A stretch of 64,000 bases of DNA from Klenkia sesuvii (GCF_037083825.1 NZ_JBAPLU010000001.1:124001-188000); one strand, 5' to 3'. Positions 51,712 through 59,920 are shown, counted from the stretch's first letter. Translations and numbers: made by a program. Notes: generated by a model not told the origin, from the letters alone.

Positions 51712-53172
51712 GTGCGCACCCGCACCCCTGCGGCCGGGCTGCTGGTGCTCACCCTGGCGCTGTCGGTGACCACGCTGTCGCTGTTGCAGTCGCTGGTCGT
51801 GCCCATGCTGCCGGTGATCGCCGAGCAGCTGGAGGTCGGCGCCGGCGCGGCCGGCTGGGTGCTGACCGCCAACCTGCTGGCGGCCGCCGTGCTGACGCCG
51901 GTGATCGGGCGCCTGGGGGACACCGTGGGTGAGCGCCGCGTGGTGCTCGGGGTCCTGGTCGTCATCAGCGCCGGCACCGTGCTGGCGGTGCTGACCACGT
52001 CGCTGCCGTTGCTGCTCGTGGCCCGCGTGCTGCAGGGCGCCTCCTACGGGCTGTTCCCGCTGTCGATCTCCATCCTGCGCCGCGAGCTGCCCGCCGAGCG
52101 GCTGACCGTGGCCATGTCGGTCGTCTCGAGCACGCTGGCGGTGGGCGGGGTGATCGGGTTGGTGGTCACCGGGCTGCTCACCCGCGACGGCGGCAACTAC
52201 CACCGCCCCTTCTGGCTGGGGCTGGGCATCGCCCTCGTCGCCCTGGCGCTGGCCGCCTGGACGCTGCCCGACCGGCCGGCCAACGCCGCCGGCGGGGTCG
52301 ACTGGTGGGGAGCCGTCGTGCTCGGCGCCGGGCTCGTGCTGCTCCTGCTGCCGCTCTCGCAGGGCCACACGTGGGGCTGGGCATCCCCGGCCACGATCGG
52401 CTGCCTCGTCGGTGCGGTGGTCGTGCTGGCCGGCTGGGTGCTGCTGCAGCGTCGGCGCACCCACCCGCTCGTGCGGCCCCAGCTGCTGGCCGACCGCCGC
52501 ATGCTGGTGCCCAACGTGGCCGGGCTGATGACCGGGTTCGGGTTGTTCGCCTCGTTCCTGGCCGTCACCCAGTTCGTGCAGGTGCCGGCGGCCGCCGGCT
52601 ACGGGTTCGGTGCGTCGACCCTGGAGGCGGCCGTCGTCTACCTGCTCCCCGGCGGCGTCGCGGGCATCGTCCTGGCCCCGTTCGCCGGTCAGGTCGTGGC
52701 CCGCATCGGCGGGGAGACCACCCTGCTGATCGGCGCCGCGTCCGGGCTGCTCGGGTTCGGCCTGTTCGCCCTGGCCCGGTCGGTGCCCTGGGTCGTGGTG
52801 CTGGTCGGGCTGCTCACCCAGCTGGCGGTCACGGTGGCCTTCGCCGCGCTGCCGGCCCTCGTCGTGCAGGCCGTGGAGCCCGCCGAGACCGGGGTCGCCA
52901 ACGGGGTCAACTCGATCACCCGCTCGGTGGGCAGCGCCCTGGCCAGCGCGCTCATCATCACCGTCGTCGCCGGGTCGGCCGACGCCACCGGGCTCCCCAG
53001 CAGCGGGTCGTTCACCGTCGTCGCCGTCCTGGGCGGGGGCAGCGCGCTGGTCACGGCGGCCGCTGCCCTCTGGGGACGCCGCGGGGCCCGGCAGCGCACC
53101 GACGAGCTGGCCGACGTCGAGCGGGCGACCGCGTGCGCCGGGGAGTGGTCCCCGGTCAGCGGCATCCGCTGA
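51712..53172 (+). CDS. MFS transporter, DHA2-like
   Basis: 486-aa fourteen-helix exporter. Helix 1 TLSLLQSLVVPMLPVIAEQL, motif A GRLGDTVGERRVVLG, the QGHTWGWASP loop typical of actinobacterial DHA2 members, and a final charged tail. GAGGAGG lies five bases before the GTG at 51712. Substrate unknown. Confidence 0.88.
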   Translation: MRTRTPAAGLLVLTLALSVTTLSLLQSLVVPMLPVIAEQLEVGAGAAGWVLTANLLAAAVLTPVIGRLGDTVGERRVVLGVLVVISAGTVLAVLTTSLPLLLVARVLQGASYGLFPLSISILRRELPAERLTVAMSVVSSTLAVGGVIGLVVTGLLTRDGGNYHRPFWLGLGIALVALALAAWTLPDRPANAAGGVDWWGAVVLGAGLVLLLLPLSQGHTWGWASPATIGCLVGAVVVLAGWVLLQRRRTHPLVRPQLLADRRMLVPNVAGLMTGFGLFASFLAVTQFVQVPAAAGYGFGASTLEAAVVYLLPGGVAGIVLAPFAGQVVARIGGETTLLIGAASGLLGFGLFALARSVPWVVVLVGLLTQLAVTVAFAALPALVVQAVEPAETGVANGVNSITRSVGSALASALIITVVAGSADATGLPSSGSFTVVAVLGGGSALVTAAAALWGRRGARQRTDELADVERATACAGEWSPVSGIR

Positions 53173-53208
53173 TCAGCTCGCGGACGGGCAGCGCGGCGCC
53201 AGGTTCCA

Positions 53209-53239
53209 CCTGGGTGCGCGCCCACACGGGTCACCCAGG
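53209..53239 (+). terminator. Terminator after MFS gene
   Basis: CCTGGGTG/CACCCAGG perfect 8-bp stem with a 15-base loop, 37 bp past the stop. Confidence 0.55.
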
Positions 53240-53332
53240 GGCAGAAGGCGTCAGGAGGCGCAGCTCCACCCCGGTGCGCCTGCAGGCGGGTGACCCGGCA
53301 ACGGGACCCGCACAGGAGCGCACCTTCCCCTC

Positions 53333-53442
53333 GGTGCGCCCGCCCGCTGGTGCGCCCCCCTCGGTGCGCCCGCCTGCTGGTGCGCCGGCCCGCTGGCGCG
53401 CCGGCCCGCTGGTGCGCCGGCCCGCTGGTACGCGGGGCCGCT
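53333..53442. repeat. 16-bp tandem repeat (minisatellite), seven units
   Basis: Consensus GGTGCGCCGGCCCGCT, seven head-to-tail units (one of 14 bp), ending two bases before the enoyl-CoA hydratase stop. Looser GGTGCGC copies occur upstream from 53205. It fills the convergent gap, so it would be transcribed as a 3' extension from either side. Confidence 0.9.
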
Positions 53443-53444
53443 GC

Positions 53445-54194
53445 TCAGTCCCGGTCGGCGGACCGGCGCATCGACCACATCTGCGCCGGCCGCTCGAACT
53501 GGGTCGCGATCTCCCACGACACGTGCGGGGGGCCGGTCTCCTTGCGGAAGTTGGCCACCGCCACCCGGGCCAGCTCGGGGTCGGCGGCCACCCGGGCAGC
53601 CAGTTCGCGGGCGCGGGGTTCGACGTCGTCGGCGGGCAGCGCTGCCCACGCCAGGCCCAGCTCGGCGGCCCGGGCACCGCTGACCTCCTCGCCGAACAGC
53701 GCCATCGCCGCCGCGGCCTCCCGGCCGACGAGCCGGGACAGGATCACGAAGTGCCCGCCGCCGGGGTGCAGCCCGCGCTTGAGGAAGCCGCAGATCAGCC
53801 GGGCGTCCTCGGCGACGACCCGCAGGTCGGCGGCCAGCAGCATGTTCATCCCCGCACCCACGGCCGAGCCGCGGACGGCGGCGACGGTGGGCACCCTCAG
53901 CTGACCCAGGCGGTAGAACGAGTCGTAGATGGCGCCCATGCCGTCCCAGGCGGGGCCGGCGGCCGGGTCCTGGCCGGCGTCCAGCAGGGTCTGCACGTCC
54001 CCGCCCGCGCAGAAGCTCCTGCCCACGGCGGTGAGCACGAGCGCGCCGACGTCGGGGCGGGCGTCGACCTCGTCGAGCACCGCGATGAACTCCGCGGCCA
54101 TCGCCGGGGTGAGGGCGTTGCGCCGGTCGGGGGCGTTCAGGGTGACGACGGCGACGCCGCCGTCCACCTCGAGCAGGACTTCGTCGTCAGCCAT
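53445..54194 (-). CDS. Enoyl-CoA hydratase/isomerase family protein
   Basis: 249-aa crotonase-fold enzyme: LNAPDRRNALTPAMAAEFI, oxyanion loop SFCAGGDVQTLL and VRGSAVGAGMNMLLAADLRV. Where enoyl-CoA hydratases have the first catalytic Glu, this reads GMNMLLAADLR, and the second position falls in KRGLHPGGGHFVILSRLVG, without the usual EV/LGL pattern, so it may catalyse a different crotonase reaction. Near an acyl-CoA dehydrogenase but not in one operon. Confidence 0.88.
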   Translation of the reverse strand: MADDEVLLEVDGGVAVVTLNAPDRRNALTPAMAAEFIAVLDEVDARPDVGALVLTAVGRSFCAGGDVQTLLDAGQDPAAGPAWDGMGAIYDSFYRLGQLRVPTVAAVRGSAVGAGMNMLLAADLRVVAEDARLICGFLKRGLHPGGGHFVILSRLVGREAAAAMALFGEEVSGARAAELGLAWAALPADDVEPRARELAARVAADPELARVAVANFRKETGPPHVSWEIATQFERPAQMWSMRRSADRD

Positions 54195-54362
54195 GCCGGA
54201 GATCAGACCACGGGCCGGCCGTCACCGGCGTGCCGGCCGGATCCGGCGGGGTCCTCGGCGCTCGGCGGGACGGCGACCCGCACCACCGGACGTGGCGTAC
54301 ATCACGTCTTGACGGTGCGACGTGGTTCCATGCCCGCACAGGGCGTGCGGGGAGGGAGACGG

Positions 54363-55058
54363 GTGAGCCAGGACAGCGACGCGGCCGGCGTCCCGGCGTC
54401 GCAGACCCTCGACCGTGGCATCCGGGTGCTCGAGCACCTCGCGGCGGCCCGGGAGCCGCAGTCGATCGCCACCGTGGCGGCGGCCGTCGGCGTGCACCGG
54501 TCAATCGCCTACCGCCTCCTCCGCACCCTCGAGGCGCACCGGCTGGTGGAGCGCGACGAGGCCGGCAGCTACGGCGTCGGGCTGGCGGTGGTTGGGCTGT
54601 CCCGGTCGGTGCGCCGCACGCTGCAGGCCGCCGCCACCCCGGAGCTGGCCGTGCTGGTGCAGCAGCTGGGCATGACCGCCTTCCTCGTCGTCCGCGACGG
54701 CGACGAGGCGGTCACGGTGAACGCCGTCGAGCCGCGGGACTCCCCCGCGCACGTCGCCTTCCGGCCCGGGAACCGGCACCCCGTCCACCTCGGCGCCACC
54801 GGGCTGGCCCTGCTCATGCCCGAGCCGCCCGACCCGGCCGACCGCGAGGTGCTCACCGCTGCGCGAGCGCGGGGGTGGGTGTCCTCTCTCGGCGAGGTCA
54901 TCCCCGGGATGCGCGCGGTGGCCGCGCCGGTGCGACGTCCCGACGGGTCGGCCGCGGGCGCGCTGGCGGTGATCTTCGTGGACCAGGCGGTGGACGACGC
55001 CGCGGTCGGGGCGGTGCTGGTGACCGCCGCCGACCGGGTGTCGGCCGTGCTCGGGTGA
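54363..55058 (+). CDS. IclR-family regulator
   Basis: 231-aa regulator: N-terminal winged helix (QTLDRGIRVLEHLAAAREPQ, VAAAVGVHRSIAYRLLRTLE) and C-terminal ligand domain (LGATGLALLM, GMRAVAAPVRRPDGSAAGAL). Divergent from the enoyl-CoA hydratase, 168 bp apart, a typical control arrangement. GGGAGGGAGAC lies just before the GTG at 54363. Confidence 0.9.
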   Translation: MSQDSDAAGVPASQTLDRGIRVLEHLAAAREPQSIATVAAAVGVHRSIAYRLLRTLEAHRLVERDEAGSYGVGLAVVGLSRSVRRTLQAAATPELAVLVQQLGMTAFLVVRDGDEAVTVNAVEPRDSPAHVAFRPGNRHPVHLGATGLALLMPEPPDPADREVLTAARARGWVSSLGEVIPGMRAVAAPVRRPDGSAAGALAVIFVDQAVDDAAVGAVLVTAADRVSAVLG

Positions 55059-55083
55059 CCGGTCGCCTGGTTACCGTGCAGCC

Positions 55084-55296
55084 ATGACCGAACCCGCCCC
55101 CGACGAGACGCCGGAACCCGTGAAGACGCCGGTCTGGTGGACGGCGGTGCCCGTGCTGGTGGGCGCCTACGCGGTGTACGGCCTGGCCCGCGGCGACACC
55201 GGCTCGATCTGGCCGTGGGGGGACATCGTCATCCTGGTCGTCGCGCTGGCGCTGCTGGCCGTCGTCCTCGCGCCCCGGCTGCGGCAGCGCCGCTGA
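55084..55296 (+). CDS. Small membrane protein, 70 aa
   Basis: Two hydrophobic helices (WWTAVPVLVGAYAVYGLARG, IVILVVALALLAVVLAP) with an acidic, Pro-rich N-terminus and a basic end. TACCGT six bases before the ATG suggests a leaderless mRNA. Its last 68 bp overlap, on the opposite strand, the end of the FAD oxidoreductase gene. Confidence 0.7.
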   Translation: MTEPAPDETPEPVKTPVWWTAVPVLVGAYAVYGLARGDTGSIWPWGDIVILVVALALLAVVLAPRLRQRR

Positions 55297-56398
55297 CCGG
55301 GTCGGGGAAGGACCGGTCCCCGAACAGCACGGCCCGGGCCGCGGCCCGGCCCGGCGGGGTGCCCAGCAGCGGGAAGGCGGCCTCGACCAGCCGCGGCGAC
55401 CGGACGGCGGCCAGCCCCCGCCGCAGGGCCAGCCGGCCGCGGAACCTGGTGCGCAGCTCCGCCCCGTCGTAGCGGGCCAGCACCTCCGGCCGGCCCGAGC
55501 GCAGCGCCTCGTGCAGCACGTCGGCGGCCTGCGCGGCCTGCCGCAGGCACGGGTCGAGCCCACCGGCGGTCAGCGGGGAGACCGCCCCCGACGCGTCGCC
55601 GACCAGCAACCCCTCGGCGCTGCTGATGCGGCGCAGCAGGCCGCCGACCGGGATGGGACCGCCGCGCAGCTCGGCGTCCTCGGGCACCGGCCCCGGCAGG
55701 CCCGGCGCCCGCTCGGCGAACCGGCGCAGGGCGGCGCGGAGGCCATCGGGGTACCGGTCGGGCAGGCCGGCGGTGCCCACGTGCACGTGCCGGCCGTCGT
55801 CGACCACCCAGGCCAGGTAGCCCGGGGCCAGCACGGGGTCGAGCACGCAGTGGAAGGCCGGCGGCCGGTCGTGCGCGGGGACGGCGAACACGGCCTCGGC
55901 GCCGGTGAGCAGCAGGCGGTTGCGGTCCAGCCCCAGCTCGGTGGCCACCCGCGACCGGGCGCCGTCGGCACCGACCAGGAAGCGGGCCCGCACCCGGCGT
56001 TCCCCGTCGGGCCCGGCCAGCCGCCAGCCGTCGCCGTCCCGGCCGAGGAAGCGGGTGCCCAGCGCGATGCGCGCGCCGGCCTCGACCGCGTCGGCGGCCG
56101 CGGACAGGTACAGCCCACCCATGTCGCCCACGCGGTACTCCTCGCGCGGGCTGTCGAGGGTGACCGGACGACGTCCGGAGGGCGGGTACAGCACGACGCG
56201 GTGGATGGCAGGGCCGAGGTGCTGCGGCGGCAGCGGGAAGTCCCGCAGGGTCTTGGCCACGAAGATCCCGGTGGTGCGCACGGCGACGTCGAGCCGGCGG
56301 CGGCGCTCGACCAGCTCGACCTCGTGGCCGCGGCGGGCCAGGTCGGTGGCCAGGTGCAGCCCGGCCAGCCCCGCGCCGACCACCAGGACGTCGGTCAC
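55229..56398 (-). CDS. FAD-dependent oxidoreductase (geranylgeranyl-reductase-like)
   Basis: 389-aa flavoprotein: dinucleotide fold VLVVGAGLAGLHLATDLARR, mid motif FLVGADGARSRVATELG and the FAD ribityl motif GLLVGDASGAVSPLTAGGLD, as in geranylgeranyl reductases and phenolic hydroxylases. Substrate unknown. The C-terminal ~20 residues are low-complexity (GARGRRPAAPARRPG), coded in the region that overlaps the opposite gene, so the true end may once have been shorter. GTG overlaps the XRE gene's stop. Confidence 0.85.
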   Translation of the reverse strand: MTDVLVVGAGLAGLHLATDLARRGHEVELVERRRRLDVAVRTTGIFVAKTLRDFPLPPQHLGPAIHRVVLYPPSGRRPVTLDSPREEYRVGDMGGLYLSAAADAVEAGARIALGTRFLGRDGDGWRLAGPDGERRVRARFLVGADGARSRVATELGLDRNRLLLTGAEAVFAVPAHDRPPAFHCVLDPVLAPGYLAWVVDDGRHVHVGTAGLPDRYPDGLRAALRRFAERAPGLPGPVPEDAELRGGPIPVGGLLRRISSAEGLLVGDASGAVSPLTAGGLDPCLRQAAQAADVLHEALRSGRPEVLARYDGAELRTRFRGRLALRRGLAAVRSPRLVEAAFPLLGTPPGRAAARAVLFGDRSFPDPVSGAAAAGARGRRPAAPARRPG

Positions 56399-56631
56399 CG
56401 GAGCACCTCGGCGTCGTCGGTGGCGTCTTCGGGGACCCACTGCAGCAGGTCGCCGGGCTGGCACTCCAGCACCTGGCAGATGGCCTCCAGCGTGCTGAAC
56501 CGCACGGCCTTGGCCCGGCCGTTCTTCAGGACGGCGACGTTGGCCGGGGTCAGGCCGACCTTCTCGGCGAACTCGCCGACGGCCATGCGGCGCTCGGCGA
56601 GCAGCACGTCGATGCGGACGACGATCGGCAT
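56395..56631 (-). CDS. XRE-type HTH protein (YozG/DUF2975-partner)
   Basis: 78-aa helix-turn-helix protein: MAVGEFAEKVGLTPANVAVLKNG, LEAICQVLECQPGDLLQW. This type usually follows a DUF2975 membrane protein and represses the pair. It is coupled on both sides (ATGA to DUF2975, GTGA to the oxidoreductase). The palindrome before the DUF2975 gene is the likely operator. Confidence 0.9.
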   Translation of the reverse strand: MPIVVRIDVLLAERRMAVGEFAEKVGLTPANVAVLKNGRAKAVRFSTLEAICQVLECQPGDLLQWVPEDATDDAEVLR

Positions 56632-57110
56632 CAGATGACCTGCTCGAGGTCGGCGCGGAGCTCGGTGGCCTGGCGCAGCAGCGAGCGCAGCACCAGCACG
56701 ACCAGCTCGACGACGACGATGCCGAGCCCGACGACGAACAGCAGCAGCGGCAGGCCGGGGTCGGTGGCGTTGACCCCGACCAGCACGAACCCGACGGCGA
56801 ACACCGCGCCCCCGCCGGCGGTCGCCCGCACGACGAGGTCGACCCAGCGGAGCGCCCTGGTGGTGAAGATCCGGTCGCGCTCGACCATGCCGAGCAACTT
56901 CCAGGTGGCGACCAGCACGACCTCGAAGCCGAGCAGGGTGCCGAAGGCCACCGCGGTCAGCGGCCAGCGCAGCCAGGCCAGGTCGGCGTCCACCCGCGCC
57001 ATGTACGCGAACTGGCCCGGGAAGGAGAAGAACTGCAGGACCAGCACGACGCCGAAGAGGGCGACCAGGAAGATCCGGAGGAGGGGGACGACCCCCACGC
57101 GACGTGGCAT
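56631..57110 (-). CDS. DUF2975 membrane protein
   Basis: 159-aa protein with four membrane helices and the family segment LGMVERDRIFTTRALRWVD between helices 2 and 3. Function unknown, but family members always pair with the XRE-type repressor encoded next. The ATG is at or next to the transcription start (see promoter). Confidence 0.88.
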   Translation of the reverse strand: MPRRVGVVPLLRIFLVALFGVVLVLQFFSFPGQFAYMARVDADLAWLRWPLTAVAFGTLLGFEVVLVATWKLLGMVERDRIFTTRALRWVDLVVRATAGGGAVFAVGFVLVGVNATDPGLPLLLFVVGLGIVVVELVVLVLRSLLRQATELRADLEQVI

Positions 57111-57111
57111 G

Positions 57112-57145
57112 CATCGAGAATCGATGGATACCTATCGAATGTCAA
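57112..57145 (-). promoter_or_regulatory. Consensus promoter with overlapping operator for DUF2975-XRE operon
   Basis: Minus strand: TTGACA (57145-57140), 17-bp spacer, GATTCT (57122-57117), then six bases to the ATG, so leaderless. The -10 lies inside the perfect palindrome CATCGA-ttc-TCGATG (57112-57126), with a further ATCGAAT half site in the spacer. An AT-rich island in a GC-rich region. Confidence 0.75.
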
Positions 57146-57166
57146 TAGCACGCCGCGGACCATCCA

Positions 57167-57229
57167 TGATCACCTCGGGTCAGCTGCTGCCTCGCCAGCC
57201 ACGACGCAGCACTGGACCCGGGGTGATCA
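57167..57229. repeat. Large unexplained hairpin
   Basis: 15-bp arms TGATCACCTCGGGTC (57167-57181) and GACCCGGGGTGATCA (57215-57229), one G-U pair, with an inner TGCTGC/GCAGCA stem. Not adjacent to any gene end; possibly part of a small RNA or a protein-binding site. Confidence 0.6.
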
Positions 57230-57313
57230 CCCCCACCCGCTGCTGCCCGGCGATCCCCGGTAGGCGTCGGGGTTCCCGGTGCCGTTGGTCCCCTGAGTGC
57301 CTGCAGCGCCGCC

Positions 57314-57344
57314 GGCCCCGGGCCCGACCTGCGGGCCCGGGGTC
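57314..57344 (-). terminator. Terminator after the Lys-rich mini-protein
   Basis: 13-bp arms GGCCCCGGGCCCG/CGGGCCCGGGGTC (one mismatch), 5-base loop, nine bases downstream of the stop. Confidence 0.8.
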
Positions 57345-57353
57345 GCGCGACGA

Positions 57354-57473
57354 CTACTTCTTCGCGCCCTTGGAGGCCTTGGTCGACTTCTTCAGCTTCT
57401 TCTTGGCCTTGGAGAGCTTGCGCTCCAGGTTCTTCACGAGCTTGCGGTCGTCCTTGACGGTGGTCTTGGCCAT
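57354..57473 (-). CDS. 39-aa lysine-rich basic protein
   Basis: About 40 percent lysine (KNLERKLSKAKKKLKKSTKA), one amphipathic helix, probably nucleic-acid binding. GGGAGGG lies seven bases before the ATG, and a strong terminator follows, so it is an independent transcription unit. Similar short Lys-rich proteins are annotated in related actinobacteria, without function. Confidence 0.75.
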   Translation of the reverse strand: MAKTTVKDDRKLVKNLERKLSKAKKKLKKSTKASKGAKK

Positions 57474-57567
57474 GTCGGTCCCTCCCGGGGTCGGTTCGTC
57501 GATCGAGCTGGTGATCAAACCGGACGACGCCGGTCCCGGCATCCCGAACCGATGCGGCGGCCGGCGG

Positions 57568-58377
57568 TCAGGGCGCGCGGACGGCGCGCTTGCGGTCGAA
57601 CATCGCGGCGTCGACCTCGGCGAGGGCCTCGTCGACGGTCCGGTCGGCGGTCATGATGGTGACGCCGACCGAGGCCGACGCCGTGACGCTGTCCTCGTCG
57701 GGCAGCAGCACGTCGAGGCGGGCCAGCCGCTCGCGCAGGCGGTGCGCGAGCGCCTCGGCGCCCGGGGGCAGCAGGACGACGAACTCGTCGCCACCCAGCC
57801 GGCCGACGACCCCACCGGTGGCCTCCGCGCTCTCCTGGGCCACGGCTGCGACGGCCTGGAGGACCAGGTCGCCGGCGGCGTGGCCGGAGGTGTCGTTGAC
57901 CGACTTGAAGTGGTCGAGGTCGAGCAGGACCAGGACGGCGCCGTCGGTGCTGGTGCGCTCGGCGACCTCGAAGAACCCGCGCCGGTTGAGCACCTCGGTC
58001 AGCGGGTCGGTGCGGGCCTGCCGCTCCAGGTCGTCCTGCAGGCGAGTGCGCCGCGCGACCTCCTCCGCCAGCCTGGCGTTGGCCTCGGTCAGCCGGTTCT
58101 GCAGCCGCACCCACGGGATCGCGGTGATCGGCGCGATGAGCAGTGGCATCAGCACGGGCGCCCCGTGCGCGACCAGCTTCACCGGCAGCGCGTCGAAGGT
58201 GAGCCCGAACGCCCAGTAGAGGAGGTGGGTGATGACCAGCGAGGCGACGGTGCCGGCGGCGACGAACCGCACCACCGAGCGCAACGCCGACGACGGGCGC
58301 GCGTCGTCCACCCGGGTGGCGACGCGTCCGACGGTGGTCACAGGGTGATCATCGACCGGTGGCGTCGCCGGACGCAT
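57568..58377 (-). CDS. Diguanylate cyclase (GGDEF) membrane protein
   Basis: 269-aa protein making cyclic di-GMP from GTP. Two N-terminal membrane helices (VRFVAAGTVASLVITHLLYW, LMPLLIAPITAIPW), a short coiled coil (LTEANARLAEEVARRTRLQDDL) and a GGDEF domain with intact GGDEF at 195-199 and DLDHFKSVND. The RxxD inhibitory site is absent, so no product inhibition is expected. The ATG at 58377 has GGAGG five bases upstream. The c-di-GMP effector RsiG is encoded at the other end of the window. Confidence 0.93.
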   Translation of the reverse strand: MRPATPPVDDHPVTTVGRVATRVDDARPSSALRSVVRFVAAGTVASLVITHLLYWAFGLTFDALPVKLVAHGAPVLMPLLIAPITAIPWVRLQNRLTEANARLAEEVARRTRLQDDLERQARTDPLTEVLNRRGFFEVAERTSTDGAVLVLLDLDHFKSVNDTSGHAAGDLVLQAVAAVAQESAEATGGVVGRLGGDEFVVLLPPGAEALAHRLRERLARLDVLLPDEDSVTASASVGVTIMTADRTVDEALAEVDAAMFDRKRAVRAP

Positions 58378-58405
58378 ACCCCCTCCGGGTGACGGGGCGC
58401 CGACG

Positions 58406-58478
58406 TGGGCCCCGTGGGGATCGAACCCACAACCCGCGGATTAAAAGTCCGCTGCTCTGCCAGTTGAGCTAGAGGCCC
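58406..58478 (-). tRNA. tRNA-Lys (anticodon TTT)
   Basis: Minus-strand cloverleaf: acceptor GGGCCTC/GGGGCCC with discriminator A, D-arm AGCTCAACTGGCAGAGC, anticodon loop CTTTTAA, T-arm GTGGGTTCGATCCCCAC. CCA is not encoded. Note one G-U pair in the acceptor stem. Confidence 0.97.
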
Positions 58479-58801
58479 GCGGCCCGTAGGCCACCCGTCG
58501 CAGCCTACGGGCCCGGCCCACTGCCCAAGGGTGCGGCCGACTGCGGGTTCTCGCCCTGTCGGTGAGCCGGGAGAGGGCGCGAAGCCCGCAACCGGACGGC
58601 GCCCTCGGCCGAGCACGACCTGGGCGACCGCGGCCCCGGGACCTGTGCGCTCACGCAGGCCAGCAGTGACGCTCCGGGGTCGTGTGCCCCATCGCTCACC
58701 CGATCAGTGGCCGGTGCGCACCGAACGAGGGATCGCTCGCGCACGCAGGGTCACCTAGCGTCCTCGGGGTCCCACCGTGTGCCCAGGAAGCGAGCCCGCC
58801 C
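58479..58801. other. Intergenic region upstream of tRNA-Lys and glycosyltransferase gene
   Basis: Contains a 10-bp perfect hairpin next to the tRNA 5' end (58481-58513) and a TAGCGT box near 58755 that may serve the glycosyltransferase. No supportable gene. Confidence 0.6.
58481..58513. repeat. Hairpin abutting the tRNA-Lys 5' end
   Basis: GGCCCGTAGG/CCTACGGGCC, 13-base loop, two bases from the tRNA 5' end. Could be a 5'-leader structure seen by RNase P or an upstream terminator. Confidence 0.6.
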
Positions 58802-59920
58802 ATGCCCGGCAAGGAGCAGCAGGTCGTTACGACCCGACCGCTCGTCCGCGGCAGCGTGCTCCCCCGGCGCGAGGGACGGCGCCGGCTGCGGGCCCCGTTC
58901 GCCCGCTGTCCGCAGCGGGCCCGGTACGGCGCACCCCGCCTGCTGGTGCTGGTGCCGGCGCGCGACGCCGAGGCGACCCTGGCCCGCACGCTGACCTCGC
59001 TGCGCGCCCAGACCCGGGTGCCCGACCGCGTCGTCGTGCTCGCCGATGCCTGCACCGACGGCACCGAGCAGGTCGCCCGCCGCTTCCCCGGGGTGACCGT
59101 GCTGCGCACCGTCGAGAACGCCGACGGCCGCACCGGCGCCCTCGCCCAGGGCTGGCGGCGCTTCCAGGCCTCCGCCGACCTGGTCGCCGTCGTCGACGCC
59201 GACACCGTGCTCGCCCCCGACTGCCTCGAGCAGCTCGAGCGCGAACTGGACGCCGGTGGCCGGCACGGTGGCGTGCTCGTGCGCTTCGGGGTGGACCAGC
59301 GACTGGGCACCACCCGCCCCGCCCGCCTGCTGCTGCGCCGCGACCCCGCCGAGGCGACCGCCTGGGCCGTGGACGCACTGCTGGGTGCCCGCCGCGACCC
59401 CGCCCGGGGCGGCTCCGTCACCCTCGTCGGCGCCCGGGCCCTGCGCGACGTCGCGGCCGCCCGCGGCACCGCCGCCCCCTGGTACGCGACGGCCCCCGAC
59501 CCCGACCAGCAGCTGATGCGCGACCTCACGCGGACCGGGCACGTCGCGGCCACCTCCACGACCGCCCGGGTGCACACCGGCCCGGTGCTCACCACCGCCG
59601 GCCTGCTCGTCTGCCGGCGCGCCCGGTACCGCGGCGGGGACCACGGCGGGGACCTGCGCGGCCTGCTGGCCCCCGTCGCCACCCGGCTCGCCCTCCTCGG
59701 GCTGGTCGTGGCCGCCGTCGCCGGCTCCTGGCCGTTGTGGCCCTGGGCCGTCGCGGCCGGCTTCGCCGCCCTGGTCGGTGCCGCGCGGGCCCTGGTCGGC
59801 CCGCACCGCACCGTCACCGACGTGGTGGCCGGGGCACTCCTCGTGCCCGCCGAGGTCGACCTCTGGCTGCGGGTCGGGTGCGCCGTCGGTGCCCGGGTCC
59901 GCCCCGCAGCTCGCACCTGA
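58802..59920 (+). CDS. Family 2 glycosyltransferase, membrane-anchored
   Basis: 372-aa GT2 enzyme: VLVPARDAEATLARTLTSLR, VVLADACTDGTEQVARRF and the metal-binding VAVVDADTVLAPDCL near residue 132. Two C-terminal membrane helices (LALLGLVVAAVAGSWPLWPW, AAGFAALVGAARALVG) anchor it. Donor and acceptor unknown; cell-envelope polysaccharide is likely. Confidence 0.85.
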   Translation: MPGKEQQVVTTRPLVRGSVLPRREGRRRLRAPFARCPQRARYGAPRLLVLVPARDAEATLARTLTSLRAQTRVPDRVVVLADACTDGTEQVARRFPGVTVLRTVENADGRTGALAQGWRRFQASADLVAVVDADTVLAPDCLEQLERELDAGGRHGGVLVRFGVDQRLGTTRPARLLLRRDPAEATAWAVDALLGARRDPARGGSVTLVGARALRDVAAARGTAAPWYATAPDPDQQLMRDLTRTGHVAATSTTARVHTGPVLTTAGLLVCRRARYRGGDHGGDLRGLLAPVATRLALLGLVVAAVAGSWPLWPWAVAAGFAALVGAARALVGPHRTVTDVVAGALLVPAEVDLWLRVGCAVGARVRPAART

